A stretch of 35,601 nucleotides of DNA from an uncultured Muribaculaceae bacterium (GTDB taxonomy: Bacteria > Bacteroidota > Bacteroidia > Bacteroidales > Muribaculaceae): NCBI GenBank assembly GCA_910588065.1, contig CAJUPZ010000025.1, positions 1 to 35,601 of the forward strand. The letters are read 5' to 3'. This document shows, piece by piece, positions 8,334 through 16,668 of the stretch. The translations under genes and the position numbers were made by a program. Within the stretch, counting starts at the first letter, position 1, and each line of letters starts with the position of its first letter. Under the pieces are notes generated by a model. That model saw nothing but the letters and a program-made list of their open reading frames with translations. It had not been told where the DNA came from and did not search any database.

Positions 8334-8780
8334 TCAGATTTTTGAGATTGAACCGCCGGCGTCAACGATTGCTTTCTCGGCTGTTTTTGAGAATGCGTTT
8401 GCTTCTACAGCGAGAGCGCGTGTGAGGGCGCCGTTGGCAAGAATCTTGACGAGCTGACGCTTTCCGGCGAGGCCGGCGGCGCGGAGGTCGTCGAGGGTGA
8501 TTTTGTCAAGTGACCGGGCTGCAGCGAGTGCTTCGAGATCGGCGAGGTTGACAGCTTTGTATTCTACGCGGTTGATGTTTTTGAATCCGAATTTGGGGAG
8601 ACGGCGCTGGAGAGGCATCTGACCACCTTCGAAGCCGATTTTGCGGCTGTAGCCTGAGCGCGATTTCGCGCCTTTGTGACCACGGGTAGAAGTGCCGCCC
8701 TTGCCGGAGCCTGCGCCACGGCCGATACGGGTCTTACTTGTTACAGATCCAACTGCGGGACGTAAATTGCTAAGTTCCAT
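8334..8780 (-). CDS. rplO: 50S ribosomal protein L15
   Basis: L15 (148 residues) is a late 50S assembly protein whose Gly-rich N-terminal extension penetrates the rRNA core. The family start MELSNLRPAVGS and the Gly/Arg-rich segment at about residues 20–50 are present. It precedes secY by 5 nt and follows rpmD by 14 nt. Confidence 0.97.
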   Translation of the reverse strand: MELSNLRPAVGSVTSKTRIGRGAGSGKGGTSTRGHKGAKSRSGYSRKIGFEGGQMPLQRRLPKFGFKNINRVEYKAVNLADLEALAAARSLDKITLDDLRAAGLAGKRQLVKILANGALTRALAVEANAFSKTAEKAIVDAGGSISKI

Positions 8781-8794
8781 AATTCAATAGATGT

Positions 8795-8974
8795 TTAAGC
8801 GTTGGTCACTTCTACAAGGTGACGGACTTTGTTTACCATTCCCATCACAGAGGGTGTGTCTTCTTTGACAACCGTGTGATTCATTTTCTTGAGACCGAGC
8901 GCGTCTAGTGTGCGTTTCTGCACTTCGGGCGCGTTGATGCGGCTCTTTATCTGTTTGATTTTAATCTGTGCCAT
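8795..8974 (-). CDS. rpmD: 50S ribosomal protein L30
   Basis: This 59-residue gene reads MAQIKIKQIKSRI, then VQKRTLDALGLKKMNHTVV, and ends LVEVTNA. It is L30, a small 50S protein contacting 23S and 5S rRNA. It fills the gap between rpsE and rplO, 14 nt from each, exactly where L30 is expected in the spc operon. The start is the only ATG in the gap giving the full family N-terminus. Confidence 0.96.
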   Translation of the reverse strand: MAQIKIKQIKSRINAPEVQKRTLDALGLKKMNHTVVKEDTPSVMGMVNKVRHLVEVTNA

Positions 8975-8988
8975 TGGATAGAGTGGGA

Positions 8989-9507
8989 TTAACCGTTAAA
9001 GACTTGATCCACTGAGATGCCGCGGTTTTGAGCGACAGTAGCGGGTGAGCGCATTTCGTCGAGGGCAGCGATTGTGGCCTTGACGAGGTTGTGGGGGTTT
9101 GACGAGCCTTTTGATTTTGCGAGGACGTCGGTGATACCCACGCTTTCAAGCACGGCGCGCATAGCACCACCGGCTTTCACTCCGGTACCGTGGGTGGCGG
9201 GCTTGAGGATGATGCGGCTGCCGCCGAACTTGGCGGTCTGCTCGTGGGGGATAGTGCCTTTGTGGACGGGAACGCGGATGAGGTTCTTTTTTGCAGCTTC
9301 CACGCCCTTGGCGATGGCTGCTGTAACTTCGTTAGCTTTGCCGAGGCCACATCCAACGACTCCGTCTTCGTTGCCAACGACAACGATGGCAGCGAATGTA
9401 AATGTGCGACCACCTTTTGTCACTTTGGTAACACGGTTGATGGCTACCAGACGGTCTTTAAGCTCAAGATCAGATGTAGACTTAACTTTATTGTTTCTTT
9501 TTGCCAT
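8989..9507 (-). CDS. rpsE: 30S ribosomal protein S5
   Basis: S5 (172 residues) lies near the mRNA entry channel of the small subunit and affects decoding fidelity. The double-stranded RNA-binding-like N-terminal domain (LKDRLVAINRVTKVTKGGR) and the C-terminal S5 domain (HGTGVKAGGAMRAVLESVGI) are intact. It lies between rplR and rpmD with 5- and 14-nt gaps. Confidence 0.97.
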   Translation of the reverse strand: MAKRNNKVKSTSDLELKDRLVAINRVTKVTKGGRTFTFAAIVVVGNEDGVVGCGLGKANEVTAAIAKGVEAAKKNLIRVPVHKGTIPHEQTAKFGGSRIILKPATHGTGVKAGGAMRAVLESVGITDVLAKSKGSSNPHNLVKATIAALDEMRSPATVAQNRGISVDQVFNG

Positions 9508-9512
9508 GATTT

Positions 9513-9854
9513 TTAAAATTTAAGACCGCCGTTGCGTGCTGCATCAGCCAGTGATTTTACTCTGCCGTGGAAAAGGTAGCCGTTGCGGTCGAAGACAACT
9601 TCGTTGATGCCGGCTGCGATAGCTTTCTGAGCGATAGCTTCGCCTACTTTGGCTGCGATTTCGCATTTTGTGCCGCCTTCGATGCCTTTTGAAGATGAGG
9701 ACACGAGTGTTGTGCCTGCGAGGTCATCGATGAGCTGGACGTAGATCTGCTTGTTTGAACGGAAGACGCTCATGCGGGGACGAGCGGCTGTGCCGGAAAT
9801 CTTGCCGCGGATGCGGGTTTTGATTTTGTTTCTTCTTTGTATCTTGGAGATCAT
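9513..9854 (-). CDS. rplR: 50S ribosomal protein L18
   Basis: L18 (113 residues) binds 5S rRNA, with L5, in the central protuberance of the 50S subunit. The basic N-terminus (RRNKIKTRIRGKISGTAARP) and the C-terminal VFDRNGYLFHGRVKSLADAA match the family. Length is normal. Confidence 0.97.
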   Translation of the reverse strand: MISKIQRRNKIKTRIRGKISGTAARPRMSVFRSNKQIYVQLIDDLAGTTLVSSSSKGIEGGTKCEIAAKVGEAIAQKAIAAGINEVVFDRNGYLFHGRVKSLADAARNGGLKF

Positions 9855-9874
9855 GATTTTGCGTCGTTTAAAAA

Positions 9875-10429
9875 TTATTTAGCACTTGCCGACTTACCTG
9901 ACTTGCGACGGATAACTTCGCCGACAAATTTGATGCCTTTGCCTTTGTAGGGTTCGGGCTTGCGGAGTGAACGGATTTTAGCGCACACCTGACCGAGGAG
10001 CTGCTTGTCGTCGCTCTCAAGGATGATGAGGGGGTTTTTGTTACGTTCGCTCTTTGCTTCGACTTTGACCTCCGGGGGGAGCTTTATATAAATGGCGTGA
10101 GAGAAGCCGAGTGACAGTTCGAGCACCTGACCGGTGGCTGCGGCACGGTAACCAACGCCAACGAGTTCCATTTCTTTGCGGTAGCCGGTAGATACGCCTT
10201 CAACCATGTTGTGGATAAGAGCGCGGTACAGGCCGTGCTGTGCTCTGTGCTCGCGGTCATCAGAGGGACGGGTCACTGTGATGTGTCCGTCTTCAACTGC
10301 GATATGGAGGTCGGGGTTTACTTTCTGAGAGAGTTGACCCTTGGGACCTTTTACGGTCACTGTGTCACCGCTGACAGTCACTGTGACGCCTGCGGGGATT
10401 GCTATGGGAGCTTTACCAATTCTTGACAT
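9875..10429 (-). CDS. rplF: 50S ribosomal protein L6
   Basis: L6 (184 residues) lies near the factor-binding centre of the 50S subunit beside the sarcin-ricin loop. It has the two related L6 domains (about 10–80 and 90–165) and the signature PEPYKGKGIKFVGEVIRRK near the C-terminus. It is 17 nt after rpsH and 20 nt before rplR. Confidence 0.97.
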   Translation of the reverse strand: MSRIGKAPIAIPAGVTVTVSGDTVTVKGPKGQLSQKVNPDLHIAVEDGHITVTRPSDDREHRAQHGLYRALIHNMVEGVSTGYRKEMELVGVGYRAAATGQVLELSLGFSHAIYIKLPPEVKVEAKSERNKNPLIILESDDKQLLGQVCAKIRSLRKPEPYKGKGIKFVGEVIRRKSGKSASAK

Positions 10430-10446
10430 TTCTTTACCTCCTATTA

Positions 10447-10845
10447 TTAATATACGTAACAGAGCACTTCGCCTCCAATCTTGAGGTCTTTTGCTTTTTT
10501 GTTTGTCATGACGCCCTGTGAGGTCGAGAGGATTGCGATGCCGAGGCCGTTGAGCACACGGGGCATATCTTTGTAGCCGGTGTACTGACGGAGGCCGGGA
10601 CGTGACACTCTCTTGAGGTCTTTGATTGCGTTGACCTTGTCTACGGGGTCGTACTTGAGGGCAATTTTGATTGTGCCCGCGGGATTTTCACCTTCGATGA
10701 ACTTGTAGTTGAGGATGTAACCCTGTTCAAAGAGAATTCTGGTGATTTCTTTTTTCAAGTTTGAGGCGGGGATTTCCACCACGCGGTGGTTTGCCTTGAT
10801 GGCATTCCTCAATCTTGTGAGATAATCTGCTATTGGATCAGTCAT
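10447..10845 (-). CDS. rpsH: 30S ribosomal protein S8
   Basis: S8 (132 residues) binds helix 21 of 16S rRNA early in assembly; in E. coli it also represses the spc operon. The sequence starts MTDPIADYLTRLRNA and carries the C-terminal motif TSQGVMTNKKAKDLKIGGEV typical of S8. A 72-nt gap upstream (10846–10917) is larger than its neighbours' but shows no obvious hairpin. Confidence 0.97.
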   Translation of the reverse strand: MTDPIADYLTRLRNAIKANHRVVEIPASNLKKEITRILFEQGYILNYKFIEGENPAGTIKIALKYDPVDKVNAIKDLKRVSRPGLRQYTGYKDMPRVLNGLGIAILSTSQGVMTNKKAKDLKIGGEVLCYVY

Positions 10846-10917
10846 TTTGATTTTGTTTAAATTGATTCGTACGAGCCGAACAATATTTAATACTCTCTGT
10901 AATTGTGCTGCATCTGG

Positions 10918-11187
10918 TTACCAGCTTGCTTTTTTGACACCGGGGATGAGACCGGCGGATGCCATTTCGCGGAACTGGATTCTGGAGAGACCGAACTGGC
11001 GCATGTAGCCTTTGGGACGTCCGGTGATCTGACAGCGGTTGTGCAGGCGCACGCGTGAAGCGTTTTTAGGCAGGAGCTGGAGGGCTTCGAAATCGCCTGC
11101 TTCTTTGAGGGCTGCTTTCTTCGCTGCGTATTTTGCAACGAGTTTTGCTCTCTTGACCTCACGGGCCTTCATTGATTCTTTTGCCAT
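10918..11187 (-). CDS. rpsN: 30S ribosomal protein S14, zinc-free form
   Basis: S14 (89 residues) is in the head of the 30S subunit. This is the longer, zinc-independent type: it has one cysteine (in HNRCQITGRPKG) and no CxxC pairs, whereas the short zinc type is about 61 residues with four cysteines. Together with the zinc-free L36 in the same operon, the cell needs less zinc for ribosomes. It is 9 nt after rplE. Confidence 0.97.
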   Translation of the reverse strand: MAKESMKAREVKRAKLVAKYAAKKAALKEAGDFEALQLLPKNASRVRLHNRCQITGRPKGYMRQFGLSRIQFREMASAGLIPGVKKASW

Positions 11188-11196
11188 GTGTATGAT

Positions 11197-11745
11197 TTAC
11201 TTTTTAGCGTTTTTGAACGGCAGGCCAAATTCCTTGAGCAGAGCGAATCCTTCTTCATCGGTGTTTGCGCTGGTGACGAAGGTGATGTTCATACCAAGGA
11301 GCTTGGAGATGTTGTCGATGTTGATTTCCGGGAAGATAATCTGCTCTGTGATGCCGAGGGTGTAGTTGCCACGTCCGTCGAGCTTGCCTTCGATGCCTTT
11401 GAAGTCGCGGATACGGGGAAGAGCGACGCGGATGAGGCGTTCGAGGAATTCGTACATTTTGTCGCGGCGGAGTGTCACCATCACGCCAACGGGCATTTTT
11501 TTACGGAGCTTGAAGTTCGAGATGTCCTTCTTTGAGAGGGTAGCCACCGCTTTCTGACCTGTGATGTCGGAGAGCTCGCGGATAGCGGTCTCGATGATTT
11601 TCTTGTCCTGAGTTGCTTCGCCGAGGCCCTGGTTGATCACAATCTTCTTGAGACGGGGCACCTGCATGACGGTAGAGTAGTTGAACTGTTTCTCAAGAGC
11701 GGGGACAATGCGCTCTGTATAGTCTTTCTGAAGTGTGGTGCTCAT
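11197..11745 (-). CDS. rplE: 50S ribosomal protein L5
   Basis: L5 (182 residues) binds 5S rRNA in the central protuberance and contacts the P-site tRNA. The family segments PRLKKIVINQGLGEA and the C-terminal GMNITFVTSANTDEEGFALL are present. Its ATG overlaps the rplX stop codon by one base (TAATG), which suggests translational coupling. Confidence 0.97.
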   Translation of the reverse strand: MSTTLQKDYTERIVPALEKQFNYSTVMQVPRLKKIVINQGLGEATQDKKIIETAIRELSDITGQKAVATLSKKDISNFKLRKKMPVGVMVTLRRDKMYEFLERLIRVALPRIRDFKGIEGKLDGRGNYTLGITEQIIFPEINIDNISKLLGMNITFVTSANTDEEGFALLKEFGLPFKNAKK

Positions 11746-12065
11746 TATTTGATCTCCTCTCCTGATTTTTTAGCGTAACGGATTTTCTTGCCTTCTTCGT
11801 TCTTGCGGCAGTACACGCGGGTGGGTTTGCCGCTTTTGGGGTCGATGAGGCTGAGGTTAGAGATGTGGATGGGGGCTTCCATCTTCACGAAGCCGCCCTG
11901 GGGATGCTTGGCGCTGGGCTTGCAAGCTTTGGTGACGATGTTGACACCCTCCACGATCGCGCGCTGTTTAGCGGCATCAACCTTGAGCACGCGGCCTGTT
12001 TTGCCGCGGGATTCTCCGGCGAGGACGTAGACGTTGTCGCCTTTTCTGATGTTTGTTTTACTCAT
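11745..12065 (-). CDS. rplX: 50S ribosomal protein L24
   Basis: L24 (106 residues) helps start 50S assembly and lies at the tunnel exit. A KOW motif is visible at about residues 7–35 (KGDNVYVLAGESRGKTGRVL). It shares one base with rplE and follows rplN by 26 nt. Confidence 0.97.
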   Translation of the reverse strand: MSKTNIRKGDNVYVLAGESRGKTGRVLKVDAAKQRAIVEGVNIVTKACKPSAKHPQGGFVKMEAPIHISNLSLIDPKSGKPTRVYCRKNEEGKKIRYAKKSGEEIK

Positions 12066-12091
12066 TGTCGGTTTAAGTGTTATCGGGTGAA

Positions 12092-12457
12092 TTAAAGCAC
12101 TTCGGGCGCGAGTGACACGATTTTCATGTTGGTGGCGCGGAGCTCTCTTGCCACGGGGCCGAAGATACGTGTGCCGCGGAGCTCACCGGCGTTGTTGAGG
12201 AGCACGCAGGCGTTGTCGTCAAAGCGGATGTAGCTGCCGTCGGGGCGACGGATTTCCTTTTTGGTGCGCACTACCACAGCTTTTGACACTGTGCCCTTCT
12301 TGACGTCTGAAGAGGGGATAACGCTTTTTACTGACACGACGATGATATCACCCACAGTGGCGTAACGGCGTCCGGTGCCTCCGAGAACATGGATGCAGAG
12401 GGCTTCCTTGGCGCCGCTGTTGTCAGCGACATTCAAACGGCTTTCTGTCTGTATCAT
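12092..12457 (-). CDS. rplN: 50S ribosomal protein L14
   Basis: L14 (121 residues) forms an inter-subunit bridge with 16S rRNA. The protein starts MIQTESRLNVADNSGAKEAL and ends MKIVSLAPEVL, both diagnostic of L14. It is 2 nt after rpsQ, so the two are probably translationally coupled. Confidence 0.97.
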   Translation of the reverse strand: MIQTESRLNVADNSGAKEALCIHVLGGTGRRYATVGDIIVVSVKSVIPSSDVKKGTVSKAVVVRTKKEIRRPDGSYIRFDDNACVLLNNAGELRGTRIFGPVARELRATNMKIVSLAPEVL

Positions 12458-12459
12458 AT

Positions 12460-12717
12460 TTACTTAACTTTTTCGATTATTTCTACGAGTCTCCATCTCT
12501 TGGTGGCACTCAGGGGACGTGTTTCCATCAGGCGGACTTTGTCGCCGACGCTGCACTCGTTCTTTTCGTCGTGAGCGTGATATTTCTTGGTCTTATTGAC
12601 GAATTTTCCGTAGATGGGGTGTTTTTCTTTCCATTTCACAGTAACTGTGATGGTTTTGTCAGCTTTGTTGCTCGACACAATCCCAACTCGTTCTTTGCGT
12701 AAATTTCTTGTTTCCAT
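12460..12717 (-). CDS. rpsQ: 30S ribosomal protein S17
   Basis: S17 (85 residues) is an OB-fold protein that binds the 5' domain of 16S rRNA. It shows the family pattern ERVGIVSSNKADKTITV and GDKVRLMETRPLSATKRWRL. Gaps to rpmC and rplN are 8 and 2 nt. Confidence 0.97.
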   Translation of the reverse strand: METRNLRKERVGIVSSNKADKTITVTVKWKEKHPIYGKFVNKTKKYHAHDEKNECSVGDKVRLMETRPLSATKRWRLVEIIEKVK

Positions 12718-12725
12718 TTTGGGGA

Positions 12726-12923
12726 TTATTTGTTGTTAAGCTCGCGCTGACGCAGCTCTGTTTTAACACGTGCAATCATTCTGCGGTCGCGACGTATCTG
12801 GGCGGGGTTGTCCACGGGCGACACAGAGTGGTTGATCTTGAGCTGGGCGTATTCGCGCTCCATCTGGTCAAGACGATCCTTGAGGTCCTGGGTGCTGAGC
12901 TCCTTTATTTCTACTTTCTTCAT
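12726..12923 (-). CDS. rpmC: 50S ribosomal protein L29
   Basis: L29 (65 residues) is a small helical protein at the tunnel exit, near the docking site for trigger factor and SRP. It has the expected two-helix pattern ending in RRDRRMIARVKTELRQREL. It lies 6 nt after rplP and 8 nt before rpsQ. Confidence 0.96.
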   Translation of the reverse strand: MKKVEIKELSTQDLKDRLDQMEREYAQLKINHSVSPVDNPAQIRRDRRMIARVKTELRQRELNNK

Positions 12924-12929
12924 AATTGT

Positions 12930-13361
12930 TTACACGTTCTGGGTGGGGTCGTAGTCGCGACGAACCACAAATTTGGTGATAACAGGGAGTTTCTGGGCTG
13001 CAAGGCGGAGAGCTTCCTTAGCGATGTCGTAGCTTACGCCCTCCACTTCGATGAGCATACGTCCGGGAGTAACGGGGGCTACGAATCCTTCGGGAGCACC
13101 TTTACCTTTACCCATTCGCACTTCAGCAGGCTTTTTGGTAATGGGCTTGTCGGGGAATATGCGGATCCATATCTGGCCTTGACGCTGCATGTAGCGGGTC
13201 ACTGCGATACGGGCGGCCTCTATCTGGCGGCCTGTGATCCATTTTGCCTCGAGGGTCTTTATGCCGAACGAACCGAAGGCCAACTGATTGCCGCGCTGGG
13301 CGATGCCTTTCATGCGGCCCTTCTGCGAGCGGCGGAATTTTGTTTTCTTAGGCTGTAACAT
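12930..13361 (-). CDS. rplP: 50S ribosomal protein L16
   Basis: L16 (143 residues) is needed to shape the A-site and peptidyl-transferase region. The start MLQPKKTKFRRSQKGRMKG and the motif WIRIFPDKPITKKPAEVRMG are both typical. It follows rpsC by 33 nt. Confidence 0.97.
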   Translation of the reverse strand: MLQPKKTKFRRSQKGRMKGIAQRGNQLAFGSFGIKTLEAKWITGRQIEAARIAVTRYMQRQGQIWIRIFPDKPITKKPAEVRMGKGKGAPEGFVAPVTPGRMLIEVEGVSYDIAKEALRLAAQKLPVITKFVVRRDYDPTQNV

Positions 13362-13394
13362 TTCAGTTTAATTGAGAAGGTTTCAGTTAGTATA

Positions 13395-14150
13395 TCAACG
13401 GTTGTTGTTATTGCCTTTTCTGCGGAAGCCGCCACGTTCACCACCACGTTCGCGGTCACGACGGGGAGCGCCTGAGGGGCGGCCGCCTTTGTCGTTTGAG
13501 GTGAAGTTGGGGGCGAGGTCGCGCTTGCCGTACACTTCGCCGCGGCAGATCCACACTTTTACGCCGAGCACACCGACTTTGGTGTGTGCTTCAACGAGAG
13601 CGTAGTCGATGTCGGCGCGGAGGGTGTGCAGGGGTGTGCGTCCTTCCTTGAACATTTCGGAGCGTGCGATTTCGGCGCCGTTGAGACGGCCGCTGATCTG
13701 CACTTTGATGCCCTCGGCTCCGCTGCGCATTGTGGCGGCGATAGCCATCTTGACAGCACGGCGGTAAGCGATCTTGCCTTCGATCTGGCGGGCGATGGTG
13801 CTCGCAACGATCTGTGCGTCTAGTTCGGGGCGTTTTACTTCGAAGATGTTGATCTGAACATCCTTGTCGGTGATTTTCTTGAGCTCTTCCTTGAGTTTGT
13901 CCACTTCGGCGCCGCCTTTGCCGATGATGAGGCCGGGGCGTGATGTGCACACTGTGATGGTGATGAGCTTGAGAGTGCGCTCGATGATGATACGGCTCAC
14001 GCTGCTTTTAGCAAGGCGAACATTGAGATATTTGCGGATTTTGGAGTCCTCGAGAATGTTGTCAGCGAATTTCTTGACATCATACCAGTTGGAGTCCCAG
14101 CCGCGGATAACACCTAAGCGGTTGCTAATCGGATTTACTTTCTGTCCCAT
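13395..14150 (-). CDS. rpsC: 30S ribosomal protein S3 with Gly/Arg-rich tail
   Basis: S3 (251 residues) lies at the mRNA entry channel and takes part in mRNA unwinding. The type II KH domain is visible, with its GxxG loop in LIIGKGGAEVDKL at about residues 75–87; the C-terminal S3 domain follows. After about residue 215 the chain becomes a disordered Gly/Arg/Asn-rich tail ending in RKGNNNNR, an extension absent from E. coli S3. It is 3 nt after rplV. Confidence 0.97.
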   Translation of the reverse strand: MGQKVNPISNRLGVIRGWDSNWYDVKKFADNILEDSKIRKYLNVRLAKSSVSRIIIERTLKLITITVCTSRPGLIIGKGGAEVDKLKEELKKITDKDVQINIFEVKRPELDAQIVASTIARQIEGKIAYRRAVKMAIAATMRSGAEGIKVQISGRLNGAEIARSEMFKEGRTPLHTLRADIDYALVEAHTKVGVLGVKVWICRGEVYGKRDLAPNFTSNDKGGRPSGAPRRDRERGGERGGFRRKGNNNNR

Positions 14151-14153
14151 TGT

Positions 14154-14564
14154 TTAAGCCTTGGTTTTAGCGTTTTCGATTGTGTCAACTATGAGGGTAA
14201 CGTGGTTAGCACGTTTGCGGATGCGGTAGCCGCGTCCCTGGGGTGCCGGACGGAGGCGTTTGAGCATAGGAGCGCAGTTGACGTAGATTGTGCTGATGCA
14301 GAGCTCGCCGTTTTCGGCTTTGCGTTCGTTTTTGGCTTCCCAGTTTGCTATTGCGCTGCGGAGAAGCTTTTCGAGCTGTGCTGCTGCACTTTTGTTTGAG
14401 AATTTGAGTATGCCAAGGGCGCGGTATACTTCTACTCCGCGGACCATGTCGGCCACAAGACGCATCTTGCGGGGCGACGACGGGATGTTGGTGAGCTTCG
14501 CGAAAGCGATGTTCTTGCGCTCTGCCTTCATCTTGTCGGCTGATTGTCTTTTTCTTACACCCAT
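14154..14564 (-). CDS. rplV: 50S ribosomal protein L22
   Basis: L22 (136 residues) sends a beta-hairpin into the exit tunnel, where it influences macrolide binding and nascent-chain stalling. The hairpin region (NCAPMLKRLRPAPQGRGYRI) is present without visible deletion. The N-terminus has about 20 extra residues before the conserved core. It lies between rpsS (43 nt) and rpsC (3 nt). Confidence 0.97.
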   Translation of the reverse strand: MGVRKRQSADKMKAERKNIAFAKLTNIPSSPRKMRLVADMVRGVEVYRALGILKFSNKSAAAQLEKLLRSAIANWEAKNERKAENGELCISTIYVNCAPMLKRLRPAPQGRGYRIRKRANHVTLIVDTIENAKTKA

Positions 14565-14607
14565 TGTATTTGTTTCTTTTTTTGTCTAAAAATAAATCAG
14601 GCGGGGT

Positions 14608-14874
14608 TCATTTCTTGTTGCCGGCGTGGCCGCGGAAGCTGCGGGTAGGTGCGAACTCTCCGAGTTTGTGGCCGACCATGTTCTCGGTCACATAGACCGG
14701 AATGAACTTGTTGCCGTTGTGAACAGCGAATGTGTGCCCTACGAATTCGGGGGCAATCATAGAAGCGCGGCTCCATGTCTTGATCACGGATTTCTTTCCG
14801 CTCTCTTCCATGGCATTGACCTTTTTTTCAAGCTTCACGCTGATGAACGGGCCTTTTTTTAATGAACGACTCAT
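14608..14874 (-). CDS. rpsS: 30S ribosomal protein S19
   Basis: S19 (88 residues) is in the 30S head, beside S13, and contacts 23S rRNA in a bridge. The start MSRSLKKGPFI and the end GEFAPTRSFRGHAGNKK are the S19 signature. It follows rplB by 24 nt. Confidence 0.97.
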   Translation of the reverse strand: MSRSLKKGPFISVKLEKKVNAMEESGKKSVIKTWSRASMIAPEFVGHTFAVHNGNKFIPVYVTENMVGHKLGEFAPTRSFRGHAGNKK

Positions 14875-14898
14875 ATTGTGTTATGCTAATTAATCAGA

Positions 14899-15726
14899 TT
14901 ACTTTTTTCTTCTTTCAATGATGTACTTCGAAGAGGGCTTCTTCGGTGCGCGGGTCTTGAGACCTTTGCTGTAGAGGCCTTTGCGTGAACGGGGATGTCC
15001 ACCTGAAGCACGTCCTTCGCCACCGCCCATGGGGTGGTCGACAGGGTTCATCACAACGCCGCGGTTGCGGGGGCGACGGCCGAGCCAGCGGCTGCGTCCT
15101 GCTTTGCCTGAGCGTTCGAGTGAGTGTTCGCTGTTACCTACAACTCCTACTGTAGCTTTGCAAGCTGAGAGGACTTTGCGGGTTTCGCCAGAAGGTAATT
15201 TGATAATCGCATAGTCGCCTTCGCGAGAGATAAGCTGGGCGAAGGTGCCGGCTGAGCGGGCCATGAAGGCGCCCTGACCGGGACGCAGCTCGATAGCGTG
15301 AACGAGTGTGCCGACAGGGATTTTGCTCAGAGGAAGTGCGTTGCCGACTTCGGGAGCTGCCTCGGGACCGCTGACAACTGTTGTGCCGACCTGGAGTCCG
15401 TTGGGTGCGATGATGTAAGCTTTTGCGCCGTCTACGTAGTAAAGGAGTGCGATACGTGCCGAACGGTTGGGATCGTACTCGATTGATTTTACTACAGCGG
15501 GCACACCGTCTTTGTTTCTCTTGAAGTCGATCATACGGTATTTGCGTTTGTGGCCACCGCCCATGTAGCGGGTTGTGAGGTGACCTTCGGCGTTGCGTCC
15601 ACCGGTTGATTTTTTACCGACTGTAAGAGATTTTTCTGGCGTAGTAGCAGTGATTGTACCTTTGAATACGCCAATAACTTTGTGTCTCTGCCCCGGTGTT
15701 GTGGGCTTGAATTTTCTTACTGCCAT
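14899..15726 (-). CDS. rplB: 50S ribosomal protein L2
   Basis: L2 (275 residues) is a primary 23S rRNA-binding protein needed for subunit joining and peptidyl transfer. The motif MNPVDHPMGGGEGRASGG near residue 225 contains the conserved histidine close to the active site. It lies 5 nt after rplW. Confidence 0.98.
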   Translation of the reverse strand: MAVRKFKPTTPGQRHKVIGVFKGTITATTPEKSLTVGKKSTGGRNAEGHLTTRYMGGGHKRKYRMIDFKRNKDGVPAVVKSIEYDPNRSARIALLYYVDGAKAYIIAPNGLQVGTTVVSGPEAAPEVGNALPLSKIPVGTLVHAIELRPGQGAFMARSAGTFAQLISREGDYAIIKLPSGETRKVLSACKATVGVVGNSEHSLERSGKAGRSRWLGRRPRNRGVVMNPVDHPMGGGEGRASGGHPRSRKGLYSKGLKTRAPKKPSSKYIIERRKK

Positions 15727-15731
15727 TTTAT

Positions 15732-16022
15732 TTAGATATTGCTATAGAAGTCAATATTCTGTCCTTCGGCAAGGGTTACAAGTGCTTTTTTCCAAGCGGT
15801 GGTCTTGCCACGGAGCAGACCGCTCTTGGTCCAGCGAGACTTGTTCTTGCTGCGGACATTGATGGTGTTTACGCGGACTACTTTCACGCCGTAGAGATTC
15901 TCGACGAGCGACTTGATCTGATACTTGTTAGCCTCAGGAGAAACGGCGAAGGTGTAACGGTTCAGCTTCTCGATGAGATTGTTTGCCTTCTCTGTTACGA
16001 TGGGTTTGATTGAAATTTCCAT
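15732..16022 (-). CDS. rplW: 50S ribosomal protein L23
   Basis: L23 (96 residues) lies at the tunnel exit and is the main docking point for trigger factor and SRP. The family pattern IKPIVTEKANNLIEKLNRYT at the N-terminus and YGVKVVRVNTINV in the middle is present. It is 25 nt after rplD. Confidence 0.97.
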   Translation of the reverse strand: MEISIKPIVTEKANNLIEKLNRYTFAVSPEANKYQIKSLVENLYGVKVVRVNTINVRSKNKSRWTKSGLLRGKTTAWKKALVTLAEGQNIDFYSNI

Positions 16023-16047
16023 TGTCTATGTTTTCTCGTATATGAGG

Positions 16048-16668
16048 TTAAAGTTTGTTAATGAAATCAAGACTGCTCTCCGTGAGGATGACAGCGTTAG
16101 AGTTCATGAGCGCGTAAGTGTTAAGCGCCGAAGCGTCGATGGTTTTGGCATCGGGCACATTTCGGACAGACAAAGTTACGTTTTTATTCTGACCCGGTAA
16201 AACGAGGAGCACCTTTTTGCCTTCAACTTTAAGATTTTTAGTAAAATTTACAAAATCTTTAGTTTTCGGAGCTTCGAAGTTGAAGTCTTCAACGACGATG
16301 AGCTGTGAATCCTGCACTTTATAGGTCAACGCACTTTTGCGGGCGAGCGCTTTCACTTTCTTATTCAACTTGAAGCGGTAGTCACGGGGACGGGGACCGA
16401 AAACGCGTCCGCCACCGACAAGTACCGGAGAGTTGATGTCACCGATACGGCTGCCGCCGCCGCCTTTCTGCTTGTGGAGCTTGCGGGTAGAACCTGAAAC
16501 TTCACTACGTTCTTTGGACTTGTGAGTACCCTGACGCTGGTTGGCGAGATACTGCTTCACATCGAGATAAACGGCGTGCTCGTTTGCATCTACTGCAAAA
16601 ACTTCGTCGCTGAGCTGAGCTTTGCGACCGGTGTCTTCACCTTTGATATTGTAAATTGCGACTTCCAT
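16048..16668 (-). CDS. rplD: 50S ribosomal protein L4
   Basis: L4 (206 residues) lines the peptide exit tunnel; in E. coli it also attenuates the S10 operon. The extended tunnel loop (RSEVSGSTRKLHKQKGGGGS, about residues 53–72) is intact. Its start overlaps the rplC stop by one base, which implies coupled translation. Confidence 0.97.
   Translation of the reverse strand: MEVAIYNIKGEDTGRKAQLSDEVFAVDANEHAVYLDVKQYLANQRQGTHKSKERSEVSGSTRKLHKQKGGGGSRIGDINSPVLVGGGRVFGPRPRDYRFKLNKKVKALARKSALTYKVQDSQLIVVEDFNFEAPKTKDFVNFTKNLKVEGKKVLLVLPGQNKNVTLSVRNVPDAKTIDASALNTYALMNSNAVILTESSLDFINKL

Noticed and set aside
12708..13358. 216-codon plus-strand frame, and similar ones at 16734–17273 and 18046–18690
   Set aside because: Each is antisense to well-identified ribosomal or EF-G genes and shows no family similarity.
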